A stretch of 64,000 nucleotides of DNA, from NCBI GenBank assembly GCA_043755435.1, contig JAYUSZ010000441.1:1-64000 (forward strand), read 5' to 3'. Every line of letters starts with the position of its first letter. Positions within the stretch are counted from its first letter, which is position 1. This document shows positions 8,267-16,880 of this stretch, one piece after another. The translations under genes and the position numbers were made by a program. Under the pieces are notes generated by a model, which worked only from the letters and a program-made list of their open reading frames with translations, had not been told where the DNA came from and did not search any database. Source of the DNA: JANXSF01 sp043755435 (GTDB lineage Bacteria; Acidobacteriota; Terriglobia; Bryobacterales; Bryobacteraceae).

Positions 8267-10668
8267 GCAGTGACGCTTTCTCGCCGTACTTGATTCAAGC
8301 GTTTGGCTTGATACATTCTGCGGTCAGCCTCGGAAAGCAGTGCCTCGACTGTTTCGCCGTCTTTGGGAAAGATTGCGATTCCGATGCTAATCGCCAAGTG
8401 GTTTGTGCCAGTGATTTGATTTCCAATGATCTTCACCATTTCTTCGATTTGCCGGCTTCTCTGGCTGGCATCGTCAAGGTTCATTCCCGGCAAAGCCACA
8501 ACAAATTCGTCTCCGCCCAGTCTTGCAACCAAATCGTACTGACGGAAGAGTTCGCGTAAACTGCCGCCGAAGGCCTTTAGTATTTGATTTCCAGTAAGGT
8601 GGCCGAAGATGTCGTTGATCTTTTTGAAGCCATCGAGATCGCAAACCATAACCGCCAGCAAGTCGCCAGTTCGGAGGCTTCGCGCAAGCTCCGCATCTAC
8701 CCGTTGGAAAATGGCCCGTGCATTGGGCAGTCCGGTAAGAAAGTCAATGGATGCTGACGTTTCAGCAATTTGATATTTTCGAGCATTCTCGACGGTGAAA
8801 GCGAGTTTTCCCGCGATGGCTTGTAGTATGCGCAGATGATCCCGGCTGAAGGAATCCGCCGCCGTACGATACAAGGAAATAACGCCTATGGTCCCATTCA
8901 CGCCGATCAGTGGAACAGACAGAGTTCCGCGCAGGGATGTAACGGGATGATCCTCATTCAGTAGGCCAGGTTCTAATGCCGGGTTCCCATTCATTACCGG
9001 TTTGGAGTTGGCCGCAACCCATCCAGACAACCCTGAGCCATTTGGAATTCGTAAACTCTTAAGCAAAACGTGGTCAGTGCCTTCCACATACTCTGGTTCT
9101 AGATGGTCACTTTGTAATGTAAATAGGGCCAATGCATCGAAAGGGATCATCGGTTTTAGCCGTGATGCTACCAGGGAAAGTGTTTCGCTCAAACTTAATG
9201 ATGTTCCTAACTCCTGGGACAGTTCAAATAGATTTTGGGCCTCTTGTCGGGCGGCTGCGATGGAAGTCAAAAAGTCGATGCGAGGGGCGGTTTCGGCTAT
9301 CGACTCATTGATCGGTTCCTCTGTAAAATTCACTCGCTGAATACCAGGAACTGGGGCCGCTATGTTGTGAATCAACTGGCTTGGGGTGCTGTTTCTTGCC
9401 AGCTGTTCAAGGTCCTTATAGCGCAATCTCAGCAGGGTCACAATTGTGGGGTCAAAGCTCTTGCCAGACTCCCTGGTTATAAAAGCGACAGCCTCCTCCA
9501 GCGGCAAACCGGGACGATATTGCTTGTCTGAAGTCAGTACATCCAGGCTGTCAACAGTGGAAAGAATCCTGGCACCAATAGGAATTTGCTCCCCCTTCAA
9601 CCCATATGGATATCCCGAGCCATCCCACTTTTCGTGGTGTGCCAGAACGATTGGAGCCACAGGATATGGGAATTTAACTCTCTCCAAAATTTCAGCGCCT
9701 ACAATGGGATGAATTTTCATTTTCTCGAATTCTTCGGGTGTAAGCCTGCCTGTTTTCGAGCTGATATGTTCAGGTACTGCAAGTTTGCCAATGTCGTGGA
9801 GAATAGCCGCAGCCCGAAGTGCCTCAATTTCTGGCGGCGTCAAACCTAGTTCCTTCGCCATCTCTACTGCATATACTTGTATCCGTCGCAGATGGGCGTG
9901 GGCGGAATCATCCTTTGCCTCGATTGCCAAAGCAAGAGCCTCAATGGTACGAAGATGCAGAGAAGCCATTTGCTCGGAGTGGGCTTTGCCGTCTTCCAAC
10001 CGTCCGGTGTAGTTGTTGTAAGAACTGTAGATAAGATAAACAACTGGGAGCATCAGCAGCGACACTTGCCATCCAAGTTGAACGGAAGCAAAGTGCATCA
10101 AGCCCGCTAAACATGCGCCTACCAAGTACAGTGGACCGGACCAAAGGTAGTTGGTTTTCCAGATATTGCCTATTGGACGACCTTCCGTAAGACCGATTGC
10201 GATTGCAATGGGGACCGTATTCAATATAAAGAAAACCATCGAAGAGGTTGCTAGAATCAGCGGCGCTCCCAGTGATGCGAAATTGCTAGTGAGTGTGGAT
10301 TGAAGCCAATATACGGCGGCAATACCCAAGCAGTTGTTGGCCACCGAAAAGGCAATTTGATAGTTCTTCGATTTTTTTGGAAATACACTTTGCGATACAA
10401 CGGAAATGATTCCAAGGAGCAAGGCTTCCGCCAAACTTAGTTCTAGAATGCCGATAAACGCGAACAGGAAGCTAACTGATAGCGTGCTTTTTATAGATGG
10501 AAGTTTGATTTTCATCCGTGATGCAACCACGCTGATTAGATAGTAGGTAGCTAACCGGCCGTAGTCAGGATAATTCCATTGGCTCAACCCCCAACCAATC
10601 GTTAACACGCCAGCAAGGATCACCGTGGCAGCGAAATACAAGGGCGATTTGGGTTGGCTATTTTCCAT
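8263..10668 (-). CDS. Membrane HD-GYP / GAF / GGDEF cyclic-di-GMP protein
   Basis: This 801-residue protein combines both sides of c-di-GMP turnover. Residues 1-215 hold about seven membrane helices. An HD-GYP phosphodiesterase domain follows with HDIGK (291-295) and HHEKWDGSGYP (344-354). A GAF sensor domain covers about 480-630. The C-terminal GGDEF domain has an intact GGDEF motif (718-722) and an RxxD inhibitory site RQYD (709-712) five residues before it. Both catalytic domains therefore look active. It directly follows the ABC ATPase stop with no gap, so it is probably the last gene of that operon. Confidence 0.93.
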   Translation of the reverse strand: MENSQPKSPLYFAATVILAGVLTIGWGLSQWNYPDYGRLATYYLISVVASRMKIKLPSIKSTLSVSFLFAFIGILELSLAEALLLGIISVVSQSVFPKKSKNYQIAFSVANNCLGIAAVYWLQSTLTSNFASLGAPLILATSSMVFFILNTVPIAIAIGLTEGRPIGNIWKTNYLWSGPLYLVGACLAGLMHFASVQLGWQVSLLMLPVVYLIYSSYNNYTGRLEDGKAHSEQMASLHLRTIEALALAIEAKDDSAHAHLRRIQVYAVEMAKELGLTPPEIEALRAAAILHDIGKLAVPEHISSKTGRLTPEEFEKMKIHPIVGAEILERVKFPYPVAPIVLAHHEKWDGSGYPYGLKGEQIPIGARILSTVDSLDVLTSDKQYRPGLPLEEAVAFITRESGKSFDPTIVTLLRLRYKDLEQLARNSTPSQLIHNIAAPVPGIQRVNFTEEPINESIAETAPRIDFLTSIAAARQEAQNLFELSQELGTSLSLSETLSLVASRLKPMIPFDALALFTLQSDHLEPEYVEGTDHVLLKSLRIPNGSGLSGWVAANSKPVMNGNPALEPGLLNEDHPVTSLRGTLSVPLIGVNGTIGVISLYRTAADSFSRDHLRILQAIAGKLAFTVENARKYQIAETSASIDFLTGLPNARAIFQRVDAELARSLRTGDLLAVMVCDLDGFKKINDIFGHLTGNQILKAFGGSLRELFRQYDLVARLGGDEFVVALPGMNLDDASQRSRQIEEMVKIIGNQITGTNHLAISIGIAIFPKDGETVEALLSEADRRMYQAKRLNQVRRESVTA

Positions 10669-11502
10669 CTAAGCAGGACTCAACTGTTGCCGTCCAGGTT
10701 CGCTCGGCACGATCACATTCTGTTGTTTGAATCGAAGCGTTGGAACAGCATTCACCAACCTTCGCGTATATTCATGCTGTGGATTCTCAAAAATATCCTT
10801 CGGTTGACCCACTTCAACGATACTGCCCTCATGGAGAATGGCAATCCGATGACAAAGAGAGGCGACCGACAGCAAGTCGTGGGACACGTATAACATCGCG
10901 GTTTCAAATTCGCGATTCAGCTTGGCAAAGAGTTCCAGGATACTGGCCTGAGTCAGTGCGTCTAAGGCACTTGTTGGTTCATCGGCCAAAAGAAGTGCCG
11001 GACGGTGGAGTACAGCCATGGCGATAAGCACACGCTGGGCAAGTCCCACACTCAATTGCCGTGGATATCGATTGAGAAATGCGACTTCCACTGGTAGGCT
11101 TACCTTCCGGAGAGTTTCCATAATCACTTGCGTGCCGTCTAACTTTGAATGCGCACGCCAAGCTTCTTGCAACTGGCTGCCAATCGTCATCGACGGATTG
11201 AGCGAGGCAAGTGGGCTTTGCAGGACGAGGCTGATTTGGTTGCCCCTCAGTCTCCGCATTTCTTTCTCACTGCTATTGATCAACTCCGTTTCGCGAAACA
11301 AGATGCTACCTGAATCAGTTCCACCTTTGAACTGCAGCAGCCGTAGAATAGAGAGCGCCATGGTGCTCTTTCCTGATCCGCTTTGTCCTACCAGACCTAC
11401 GATTTCCCCTGGATACACGTCCAGATTGACGCTAGTCAGAACCCTACCCTTGCCCGGATAATCAGCGGTTAACGAGACCGATAAGATGGGTTTCAATCCC
11501 AT
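10669..11502 (-). CDS. ABC transporter ATP-binding protein (peptide/nickel type)
   Basis: This 277-residue ATPase of the DppD/OppD type should power the two permeases upstream. Walker A is GQSGSGKST (39-47), the Q-loop is LVLQSP, Walker B is ALLLADEPT (169-177) and the switch histidine is in YVSHDL. The signature motif reads LSVGL (150-154) in place of the usual LSGGQ, which is atypical. I chose the ATG at 11502, which lies after the stop of the binding-protein gene; an upstream frame would overlap it. Only one ATPase gene is present, whereas DppDF-type systems normally have two. Confidence 0.92.
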   Translation of the reverse strand: MGLKPILSVSLTADYPGKGRVLTSVNLDVYPGEIVGLVGQSGSGKSTMALSILRLLQFKGGTDSGSILFRETELINSSEKEMRRLRGNQISLVLQSPLASLNPSMTIGSQLQEAWRAHSKLDGTQVIMETLRKVSLPVEVAFLNRYPRQLSVGLAQRVLIAMAVLHRPALLLADEPTSALDALTQASILELFAKLNREFETAMLYVSHDLLSVASLCHRIAILHEGSIVEVGQPKDIFENPQHEYTRRLVNAVPTLRFKQQNVIVPSEPGRQQLSPA

Positions 11503-11507
11503 AAGTG

Positions 11508-13145
11508 CTACTTGACGGCCCTCTGAACTCCCTCTGCAAAGTAGAGTTCCTCCGCGTTCCAAACCATGTGCGGCGGCAATATTGCCGGCTTCAGATTTCG
11601 TAAACGAGGAGATGCTGCGGCCAGGCTCCGCTTGTTGATCAAATAGACGATTGGGGTTTGCTGCGCTGCAATTAACTGCACTTTGTCAAAAGCCGCCTTT
11701 CTTTTCTTTGAATCCACTTCGCTCGCCTGCATACGCATCCACTTGTCGATTTCTGCTTCCCACGCAGTTGCCGGAGACTTTTGGTTCGGATTCCAGGCAT
11801 GGCTTGTTCCTGAACTAAGCCAGACGTTCATCTGTGAGGATGGGTCCAGATCGAGATGCACCATTCCTAACAGGCACGCTTCGTAGTTGAAAGTGCGCAT
11901 GATCCGTTCTATGAGGGACGGGAAGTCGAGTGCAGCCACAGTGACTTTGATTCCGATTTGTTTCAAATCGGATTGAATCATGGCAGCCAGACGCTCTCTA
12001 ACTTTATTTCCTGCATTGGTGACAATGGTGAATTCGACTATATTTCCGCCTTTGTCCTTCAACTGCCCTGATTCCATTCGAAACCCATCTTTTTGCAAAC
12101 GAGCCAATGCAACTTGCGGTTGAAATTCGGGAGGGTTCAATTTGTTGGCGTACCAGAATAGATTACTAGGCGATATTGGTCCGGCGGCGGGAGTTCCATA
12201 GCCATGATAAACGACACGTGCCATATCTTTGCGATTAATGGATTCAGAAACCGCCAATCGAAACGCTTGTGAGGCAAACCATTGCTTTTTGTATGCTCCA
12301 ATTGGAGAAACGGGCACTTGGTTGAACCAAAGTTGTTGGGTGTCGAGTGAAGTTCCTAAGTCGAGGCTTGCAACTAAAGGATTTGCCTTGAGCTTCTCGA
12401 ATGACTCCGGTTCCAGATTGCTCACCAAATCAAGCTCGCCTTTTTGAAACCGCAATAATTCAATATCCCGGTTTCTCTGAAATTCGATTCGTATACTGTC
12501 CAGGTAAGGCAGTTGCCGTCCGTTTCCATCTTTTTTCCAATAGTTTGGGTTCTTTACCAGACGGAGTAGTGATCCAGCCTTCGATTCGGAAATCACGAAC
12601 GGACCCAATCCCGCAGCCTCTTTTTTGGGAGATCTTGAGGAAAGTATTGAGAGCCCTGAGAATAAGCGTTCTAAACCGGCGACGTGAACTGGGAATTTGA
12701 CAACTACTGCTGAGAGTCCCAATGCCTTTACTTCAACAATTCCAGACTCTGGCCTGAATCCTTCCGCAATGGACGAAACCAGACTCTTGTCCAAAAGCTT
12801 TTGAATTGTGAATACAACATCGGATGAATCAAACGGAGTTCCATCGGAGAACTTGATCCCCTGTTTTAGCTGAAATGTGATTTGAGATCCATTGGCGGTT
12901 ATCTTCCAAGACTCGGCCAATTCTGGCTCTATTTTTTGTGAGACCCGATTCAGCCGCACCAGACCTCCACTTGTTAGATGCCGGACGAGTTCTCCATTCT
13001 CTTCGGTTACCTGGAGCGGATGTAGGGTTTTCGGTTCAGAGGGGAGTACAAAACGAAGTTCTCCCCCGGTGAGAATCTTGACCGGCGTCAGTTCCGGAGG
13101 GCTAGCAGCGGCGGCAAGCAATAGTGGAATGAAGACTAAATTCAT
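11508..13145 (-). CDS. ABC transporter substrate-binding protein, family 5
   Basis: This 545-residue secreted protein belongs to the DppA/OppA/NikA extracellular binding family. It has a short signal peptide (MNLVFIPLLLAAAASP), then LRFVLPSEPKTLHPL near the N-terminus. The family pattern continues with GTPFDSSDVVFTIQKL, which is diagnostic. It should deliver a peptide, nickel-chelate or similar ligand to the permeases; the ligand cannot be read from the sequence. Its start overlaps the end of the DppC-type permease gene by four bases, and the ATPase gene follows five bases after its stop. Confidence 0.93.
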   Translation of the reverse strand: MNLVFIPLLLAAAASPPELTPVKILTGGELRFVLPSEPKTLHPLQVTEENGELVRHLTSGGLVRLNRVSQKIEPELAESWKITANGSQITFQLKQGIKFSDGTPFDSSDVVFTIQKLLDKSLVSSIAEGFRPESGIVEVKALGLSAVVVKFPVHVAGLERLFSGLSILSSRSPKKEAAGLGPFVISESKAGSLLRLVKNPNYWKKDGNGRQLPYLDSIRIEFQRNRDIELLRFQKGELDLVSNLEPESFEKLKANPLVASLDLGTSLDTQQLWFNQVPVSPIGAYKKQWFASQAFRLAVSESINRKDMARVVYHGYGTPAAGPISPSNLFWYANKLNPPEFQPQVALARLQKDGFRMESGQLKDKGGNIVEFTIVTNAGNKVRERLAAMIQSDLKQIGIKVTVAALDFPSLIERIMRTFNYEACLLGMVHLDLDPSSQMNVWLSSGTSHAWNPNQKSPATAWEAEIDKWMRMQASEVDSKKRKAAFDKVQLIAAQQTPIVYLINKRSLAAASPRLRNLKPAILPPHMVWNAEELYFAEGVQRAVK

Positions 13146-13948
13146 GTAGATCCTTTAAATCGCTGCTGCCAAACTTGCAGCAGGCTTATTACTCCAACCA
13201 GCAACACAACAGGTGCCAGAAGCCACCAATTCATCAATGGGTGCTCCAACGCACTGGTCTGCGATTCCAACTCCTTCAGAAGGTTTCCCCAACTTGGCAT
13301 TGGTTCCGATACGCTCAAACCAAGTGCCCCCAAGTTAGCCTCGCTTAGAATGAAAATCGGGACCGAAATCCAAAACTGAGCCAATAGAAGTGGCCTGACA
13401 TTGGGCAGAACATAGCGGAAGAAAATGCAGTGTTGCGAGGTGCCCATGGCTTTTGCCTGGAAAACATAATCGGAAGTGATAATCTTTCTTACTCCAGCAC
13501 GAACCACCCGCGCCGGTCCGGCCCAACCTAGTAAACCCAGCACCATGAACGTAATCAGAATGGATACTTCAGGTTTTACATCAAGCGGCATGGCTCCCCG
13601 GATTGTCAAAAGCAGAAAGAGCCATGGAAGTGAAAGCACCAAATCGCTAAGCAGCATGATCACTGCTTCCCAGCGTTTTCCAGCGAACGCAGCTATTCCG
13701 CCGATGAAAGCCGCTAATAGAACGGAGAGTGCCGCTGCGGCTGGCGCCAGGAGCAATGAAAGACGGCTGCCATACAAGAGTCGTGCAAACCGATCTCGGC
13801 CAAGCGCATCGGTTCCCAACAGAAAACCCTTAGAAGGTGCGACGCTTATGAAATCACGAAACTGTTCTTCGTAGCCATGCGGTGCAATCCATTGTGCGCC
13901 TAGCAGTGCTAGAAATAGCAGACCGAGAATGCCGCCTATTATATTCAT
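13142..13948 (-). CDS. ABC transporter permease, DppC type
   Basis: This 268-residue membrane protein has an N-terminal helix, a periplasmic loop with GTDALGRDRFARLLYGSRLSL, which is characteristic of DppC/OppC permeases, and about six membrane segments. The EAA loop appears near residue 180 as QAKAMGTSQHCIFFRYVLPN. It should form the heterodimeric channel with the DppB-type permease encoded just upstream. Its start overlaps that gene's stop by four bases, and its end overlaps the binding-protein start by four bases. Confidence 0.93.
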   Translation of the reverse strand: MNIIGGILGLLFLALLGAQWIAPHGYEEQFRDFISVAPSKGFLLGTDALGRDRFARLLYGSRLSLLLAPAAAALSVLLAAFIGGIAAFAGKRWEAVIMLLSDLVLSLPWLFLLLTIRGAMPLDVKPEVSILITFMVLGLLGWAGPARVVRAGVRKIITSDYVFQAKAMGTSQHCIFFRYVLPNVRPLLLAQFWISVPIFILSEANLGALGLSVSEPMPSWGNLLKELESQTSALEHPLMNWWLLAPVVLLVGVISLLQVWQQRFKGST

Positions 13949-14811
13949 TGCCCTGGCACTTCCTGCGCCAGCCAGTGGTCGGATAGAGCATTGGCGGTGG
14001 TGCCAATCAAGGCTACGACGAAAGTAAGATTTATGAGTAGGGGAAGATCCCGGCTAATGGCTGCCTGCCATGCCAACTGTCCAATGCCCGGTACATCCAG
14101 CACAACCTCTGCGGGGATGGCAGCGCTCAATCCTAAACTAATAGAGAGTGCGGCCAACGCAATGAGTTGCCCGCCCACTGGCGGAATAATATGACGTAAG
14201 AGTATTCTTGCGGGCCCCAATCCTTTTGCTTTCGCCAACAGAACATGTGGTGATTCGTAGGACTGCCGCAATAGGTTGAAGCTGTAGCGGAAAATTCTCG
14301 GCGCCAGCGCCAAAGCTACCACCCACACCACCGCAGCTTCTCGTGCATCCCCCCAGATCAACAAAAGTAATGCCGATAGAGCCGCCGGAAGACATAGTAA
14401 AAGGTTCGCTGAACTCTGCCCCAACTTTTCAAAGAATGATCCTACTCCGATTGAACAAACTACAGCTAGCCCGAATCCCAGCAGCCAACCCAAAGTAACC
14501 GATTTAACAATTGTCAGCATTGTTACGGGTAATCGATCAGAAAGCAGTTCCCTGACGGGACGCCCCAATGATTGCGAAACACCTAAGTCTCCATGCAACA
14601 AGTTAGTCAAGAATTTGTAATAGCTAACGAATAGCCGAGAATCCTGCTCCTTTGCTTTCAGCAGTGCCTGACGGGTTTCAACCGACAAACCCGGATCCAT
14701 TTCGCGTTCATCCGAACTATAGCCTGGAGCGAAGACAATTAAGGCTTGGGCTAGTAATCCACCAGCAAGAACGACAATCAGAATACGGCCCATGGCCCGC
14801 AACAAGGGCAT
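13945..14811 (-). CDS. ABC transporter permease, DppB type
   Basis: This 288-residue membrane protein starts with a hydrophobic helix (ILIVVLAGGLLAQALIVFAP). It has the DppB-like region around HGDLGVSQSLGRPV, followed by membrane helices and the coupling-loop sequence LLAKAKGLGPARILLRHIIP. It is the first gene of the operon, which continues with permease C, the binding protein, the single ATPase and the cyclic-di-GMP protein. A 170-bp divergent gap separates it from the coiled-coil gene on the other strand. Confidence 0.92.
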   Translation of the reverse strand: MPLLRAMGRILIVVLAGGLLAQALIVFAPGYSSDEREMDPGLSVETRQALLKAKEQDSRLFVSYYKFLTNLLHGDLGVSQSLGRPVRELLSDRLPVTMLTIVKSVTLGWLLGFGLAVVCSIGVGSFFEKLGQSSANLLLCLPAALSALLLLIWGDAREAAVVWVVALALAPRIFRYSFNLLRQSYESPHVLLAKAKGLGPARILLRHIIPPVGGQLIALAALSISLGLSAAIPAEVVLDVPGIGQLAWQAAISRDLPLLINLTFVVALIGTTANALSDHWLAQEVPGQ

Positions 14812-14982
14812 ACGCTTATCTATCGGCTGAAGGCATTTCGTTCTATAGAACTGAAAGTTAAGGCACTTGAGTGAAGATGTGAAACCTTTTTGACTTGCGC
14901 CGCATAATACAAAGTGTGATGTTACACTGGGGATTCCCCCTAATGGCTTTCAAGCCAACCACTTACGAAAGGAAGATTGTCC

Positions 14983-15867
14983 ATGAGTGAAAACCCAATT
15001 CCCGTTTACCCGCAGCCACCTTCAGGAGGGGCTAAAATCCCAATCTTATTTGGTGCCGTCCTCGCGCTGATAGCGTCAAACGTCTACTTGTATTTACAGT
15101 TGGATAAAACCAAGGATTCGATTGCCGTTGCGAAAGAGGAGTTTGCGGAGCAAATTTCCGCCGTTCGTCAGACTTCTTCCGTTTCTGTTGCAACCAGCAA
15201 GAAACAGATTACTCAGCTTCAGGATCAATTGGAGTCTGCCCGACGCCAAGCATCCATGGCTACTGGCCAAGCCAAAGTCGATGCGGAGAAGTATGCAGAG
15301 ACGTTAGCCACGAAATTGGAAGGGGAACAGAAAAAGGTGGAAGCCGCTCTAACCTCCAAAATCGGTGCCGCCGAGAACGCGGCTAAAGTGGCCATTGGTG
15401 CTGTTTCAACCGAAGTGGGAGCAGTGAAGTCAGAAGTAGGCGTGGTGAAGGGCGATGTAGCAAGCACTAAGAGCGAACTGGACAAAACGATTGTTTCTCT
15501 AAAAACGGTTCGCGGAGATTTGGACGGGGCAGGAATGAAGATCGCTACGAATTCTGGCGAAATTGCTGCTCTGCGCGCATTGGGTGAACGCAATATTATC
15601 GAGTTCAAGCTTGGCAAGACGAAGGATCCTCAAAGAGTCGGAGATATCTCCTTGATGCTCCGGAAGACGGACATCAAGAAGAACAGATTCACAGTTGAAG
15701 TGAAAGCGGACGATCTGACGACGGAAAAGAAGGATAAATCGATCAACGAACCTTTGCAGTTTTACACCTCAAAGGCGAGGCAGCCATACGAAATCGTCGT
15801 GAACAAAGTCGGCAAGGATCTGATTGTTGGCTATTTGTCCACTCCCAAAGTAACGGTCGCTCGTTAG
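14983..15867 (+). CDS. Membrane-anchored coiled-coil hypothetical protein
   Basis: The protein has 294 residues. A short cytoplasmic tail rich in proline is followed by one membrane helix (IPILFGAVLALIASNVYLYL), then a long alanine-, lysine- and glutamate-rich coiled coil (about residues 40-200). The C-terminal domain of about 90 residues (IIEFKLGKTKDPQRVGDISLML onward) is beta-rich and not recognised. The ATG at 14983 has GAAAGGAAG seven bases upstream, which decides the start. It may be an envelope scaffold, but that is a guess from architecture. Confidence 0.75.
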   Translation: MSENPIPVYPQPPSGGAKIPILFGAVLALIASNVYLYLQLDKTKDSIAVAKEEFAEQISAVRQTSSVSVATSKKQITQLQDQLESARRQASMATGQAKVDAEKYAETLATKLEGEQKKVEAALTSKIGAAENAAKVAIGAVSTEVGAVKSEVGVVKGDVASTKSELDKTIVSLKTVRGDLDGAGMKIATNSGEIAALRALGERNIIEFKLGKTKDPQRVGDISLMLRKTDIKKNRFTVEVKADDLTTEKKDKSINEPLQFYTSKARQPYEIVVNKVGKDLIVGYLSTPKVTVAR

Positions 15868-15964
15868 AAATCAACGGAAAGTCTGCTATTCTATAAGTTT
15901 GGTAGATCTTCCTGCTCTTGAGCAAATAAGATCAAGTTTAACCACAACTGCGAGGTGAATTCGA

Positions 15965-16162
15965 TTGGCTGAAGTACTCGTGCAAGATGGGGAAACCCTG
16001 GAAAGCGCGCTGCGCCGCTTTAAGCGGAAAGTCCAGCAAGAGGACATTATTAAGGAGATTAAGCGTCACTCCTTCTACCTCAAACCGGGCGAAAAGCGCC
16101 GTACAAAGGAAGCCCTTGCGCGTAAACGCAATCGGAAAAAGAGAAGCAAGGACATAGAATAG
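15965..16162 (+). CDS. rpsU: 30S ribosomal protein S21
   Basis: This 65-residue basic protein matches ribosomal protein S21: VLVQDGETLESALRRFKRKV at the start, then a lysine- and arginine-rich tail (KRRTKEALARKRNRKKRSK). The start is a TTG at 15965, with GAGGTG about eight bases upstream. The gene is short and stands alone, ending in a strong terminator. S21 helps 30S subunits engage messenger Shine-Dalgarno sequences. Confidence 0.95.
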   Translation: MAEVLVQDGETLESALRRFKRKVQQEDIIKEIKRHSFYLKPGEKRRTKEALARKRNRKKRSKDIE

Positions 16163-16187
16163 TCCTCTTCTCAGACCTGTCCATTCC

Positions 16188-16226
16188 AGGGCGCCCAAGC
16201 AATTGCTTCGGCGCCCTAACTCTTTT
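16188..16226 (+). terminator. Intrinsic terminator of rpsU
   Basis: AGGGCGCC (16188-16195) pairs with GGCGCCCT (16210-16217); the inner AAGCAATTGCTT is itself palindromic and extends the stem. A short T run follows. It lies 26 bases past the rpsU stop. Confidence 0.8.
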
Positions 16227-16234
16227 AAAAATCC

Positions 16235-16876
16235 ATGAAAGTCTCTTACGCTAGACGAAGGCACAATAGAGGAAAGTGGCTCGCCGGAGCAACACTTTTC
16301 ATAATCCTTTGTCTTTCCGTCTGGGTGAAGCGCGATGTTATCCGTGGCGAGATTGATTTCTACCAGGCTCGTAAAAGCAGAGAAGCATCTATTGGCTCAG
16401 CGAATACGGAAGAATTGAGGAAGCTGCTGGAGCAGGGAGACGCGGAAGCGAGTAGAATGGCGGCAGTGAAGCTGGCTCAGGGGAACGATGCCGCTGGCCG
16501 GGCAATCCTAATCGCCAGCATCTACTCCCAAACCATTTTTGCAACAAGCTCTGGAAAGTTGGAAGTGGTTCTTCAACCCGGCGCGAATGTCCGAATTGGT
16601 CAAACGCTTGCAGTCATTGCTGGCGAAAAAATCTTCAGTGTCATCAACGGCCGCTTGCGGCGCTACTATGAATCGGAAGGCGGAACCTTTCAACCAGGGC
16701 AACGTGTGGCGGAGGTGGTTCCAAACGAAAATTCGGTGAAGGAAGCGATTGAGGCGATTGCCATAATTGGAAAAGCCTACGACGCGGATGAACTGGAATC
16801 GTTCGCAAATGCTTATCCGCAATTTGCGTCCATCGCTGCTTCCGCTAGCCAAACCATTCGCGCTCGTCGAAAATAG
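16235..16876 (+). CDS. Membrane-anchored protein with lipoyl-like repeat
   Basis: This 213-residue protein has one N-terminal membrane segment (LAGATLFIILCLSVWV). It is followed by a helical stretch, then a beta-rich part of about 65 residues (SGKLEVVLQPGANVRIGQTL and GGTFQPGQRVAEVVP). The two repeated glycine-rich halves, each ending in G-x-x-L/V-A, resemble the biotinyl-lipoyl-like barrel of HlyD-type adaptor proteins. There is no biotin- or lipoate-attachment lysine pattern. The function is unknown; a role in membrane complex assembly is only a suggestion. Confidence 0.65.
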   Translation: MKVSYARRRHNRGKWLAGATLFIILCLSVWVKRDVIRGEIDFYQARKSREASIGSANTEELRKLLEQGDAEASRMAAVKLAQGNDAAGRAILIASIYSQTIFATSSGKLEVVLQPGANVRIGQTLAVIAGEKIFSVINGRLRRYYESEGGTFQPGQRVAEVVPNENSVKEAIEAIAIIGKAYDADELESFANAYPQFASIAASASQTIRARRK

Positions 16877-16880
16877 AAAC

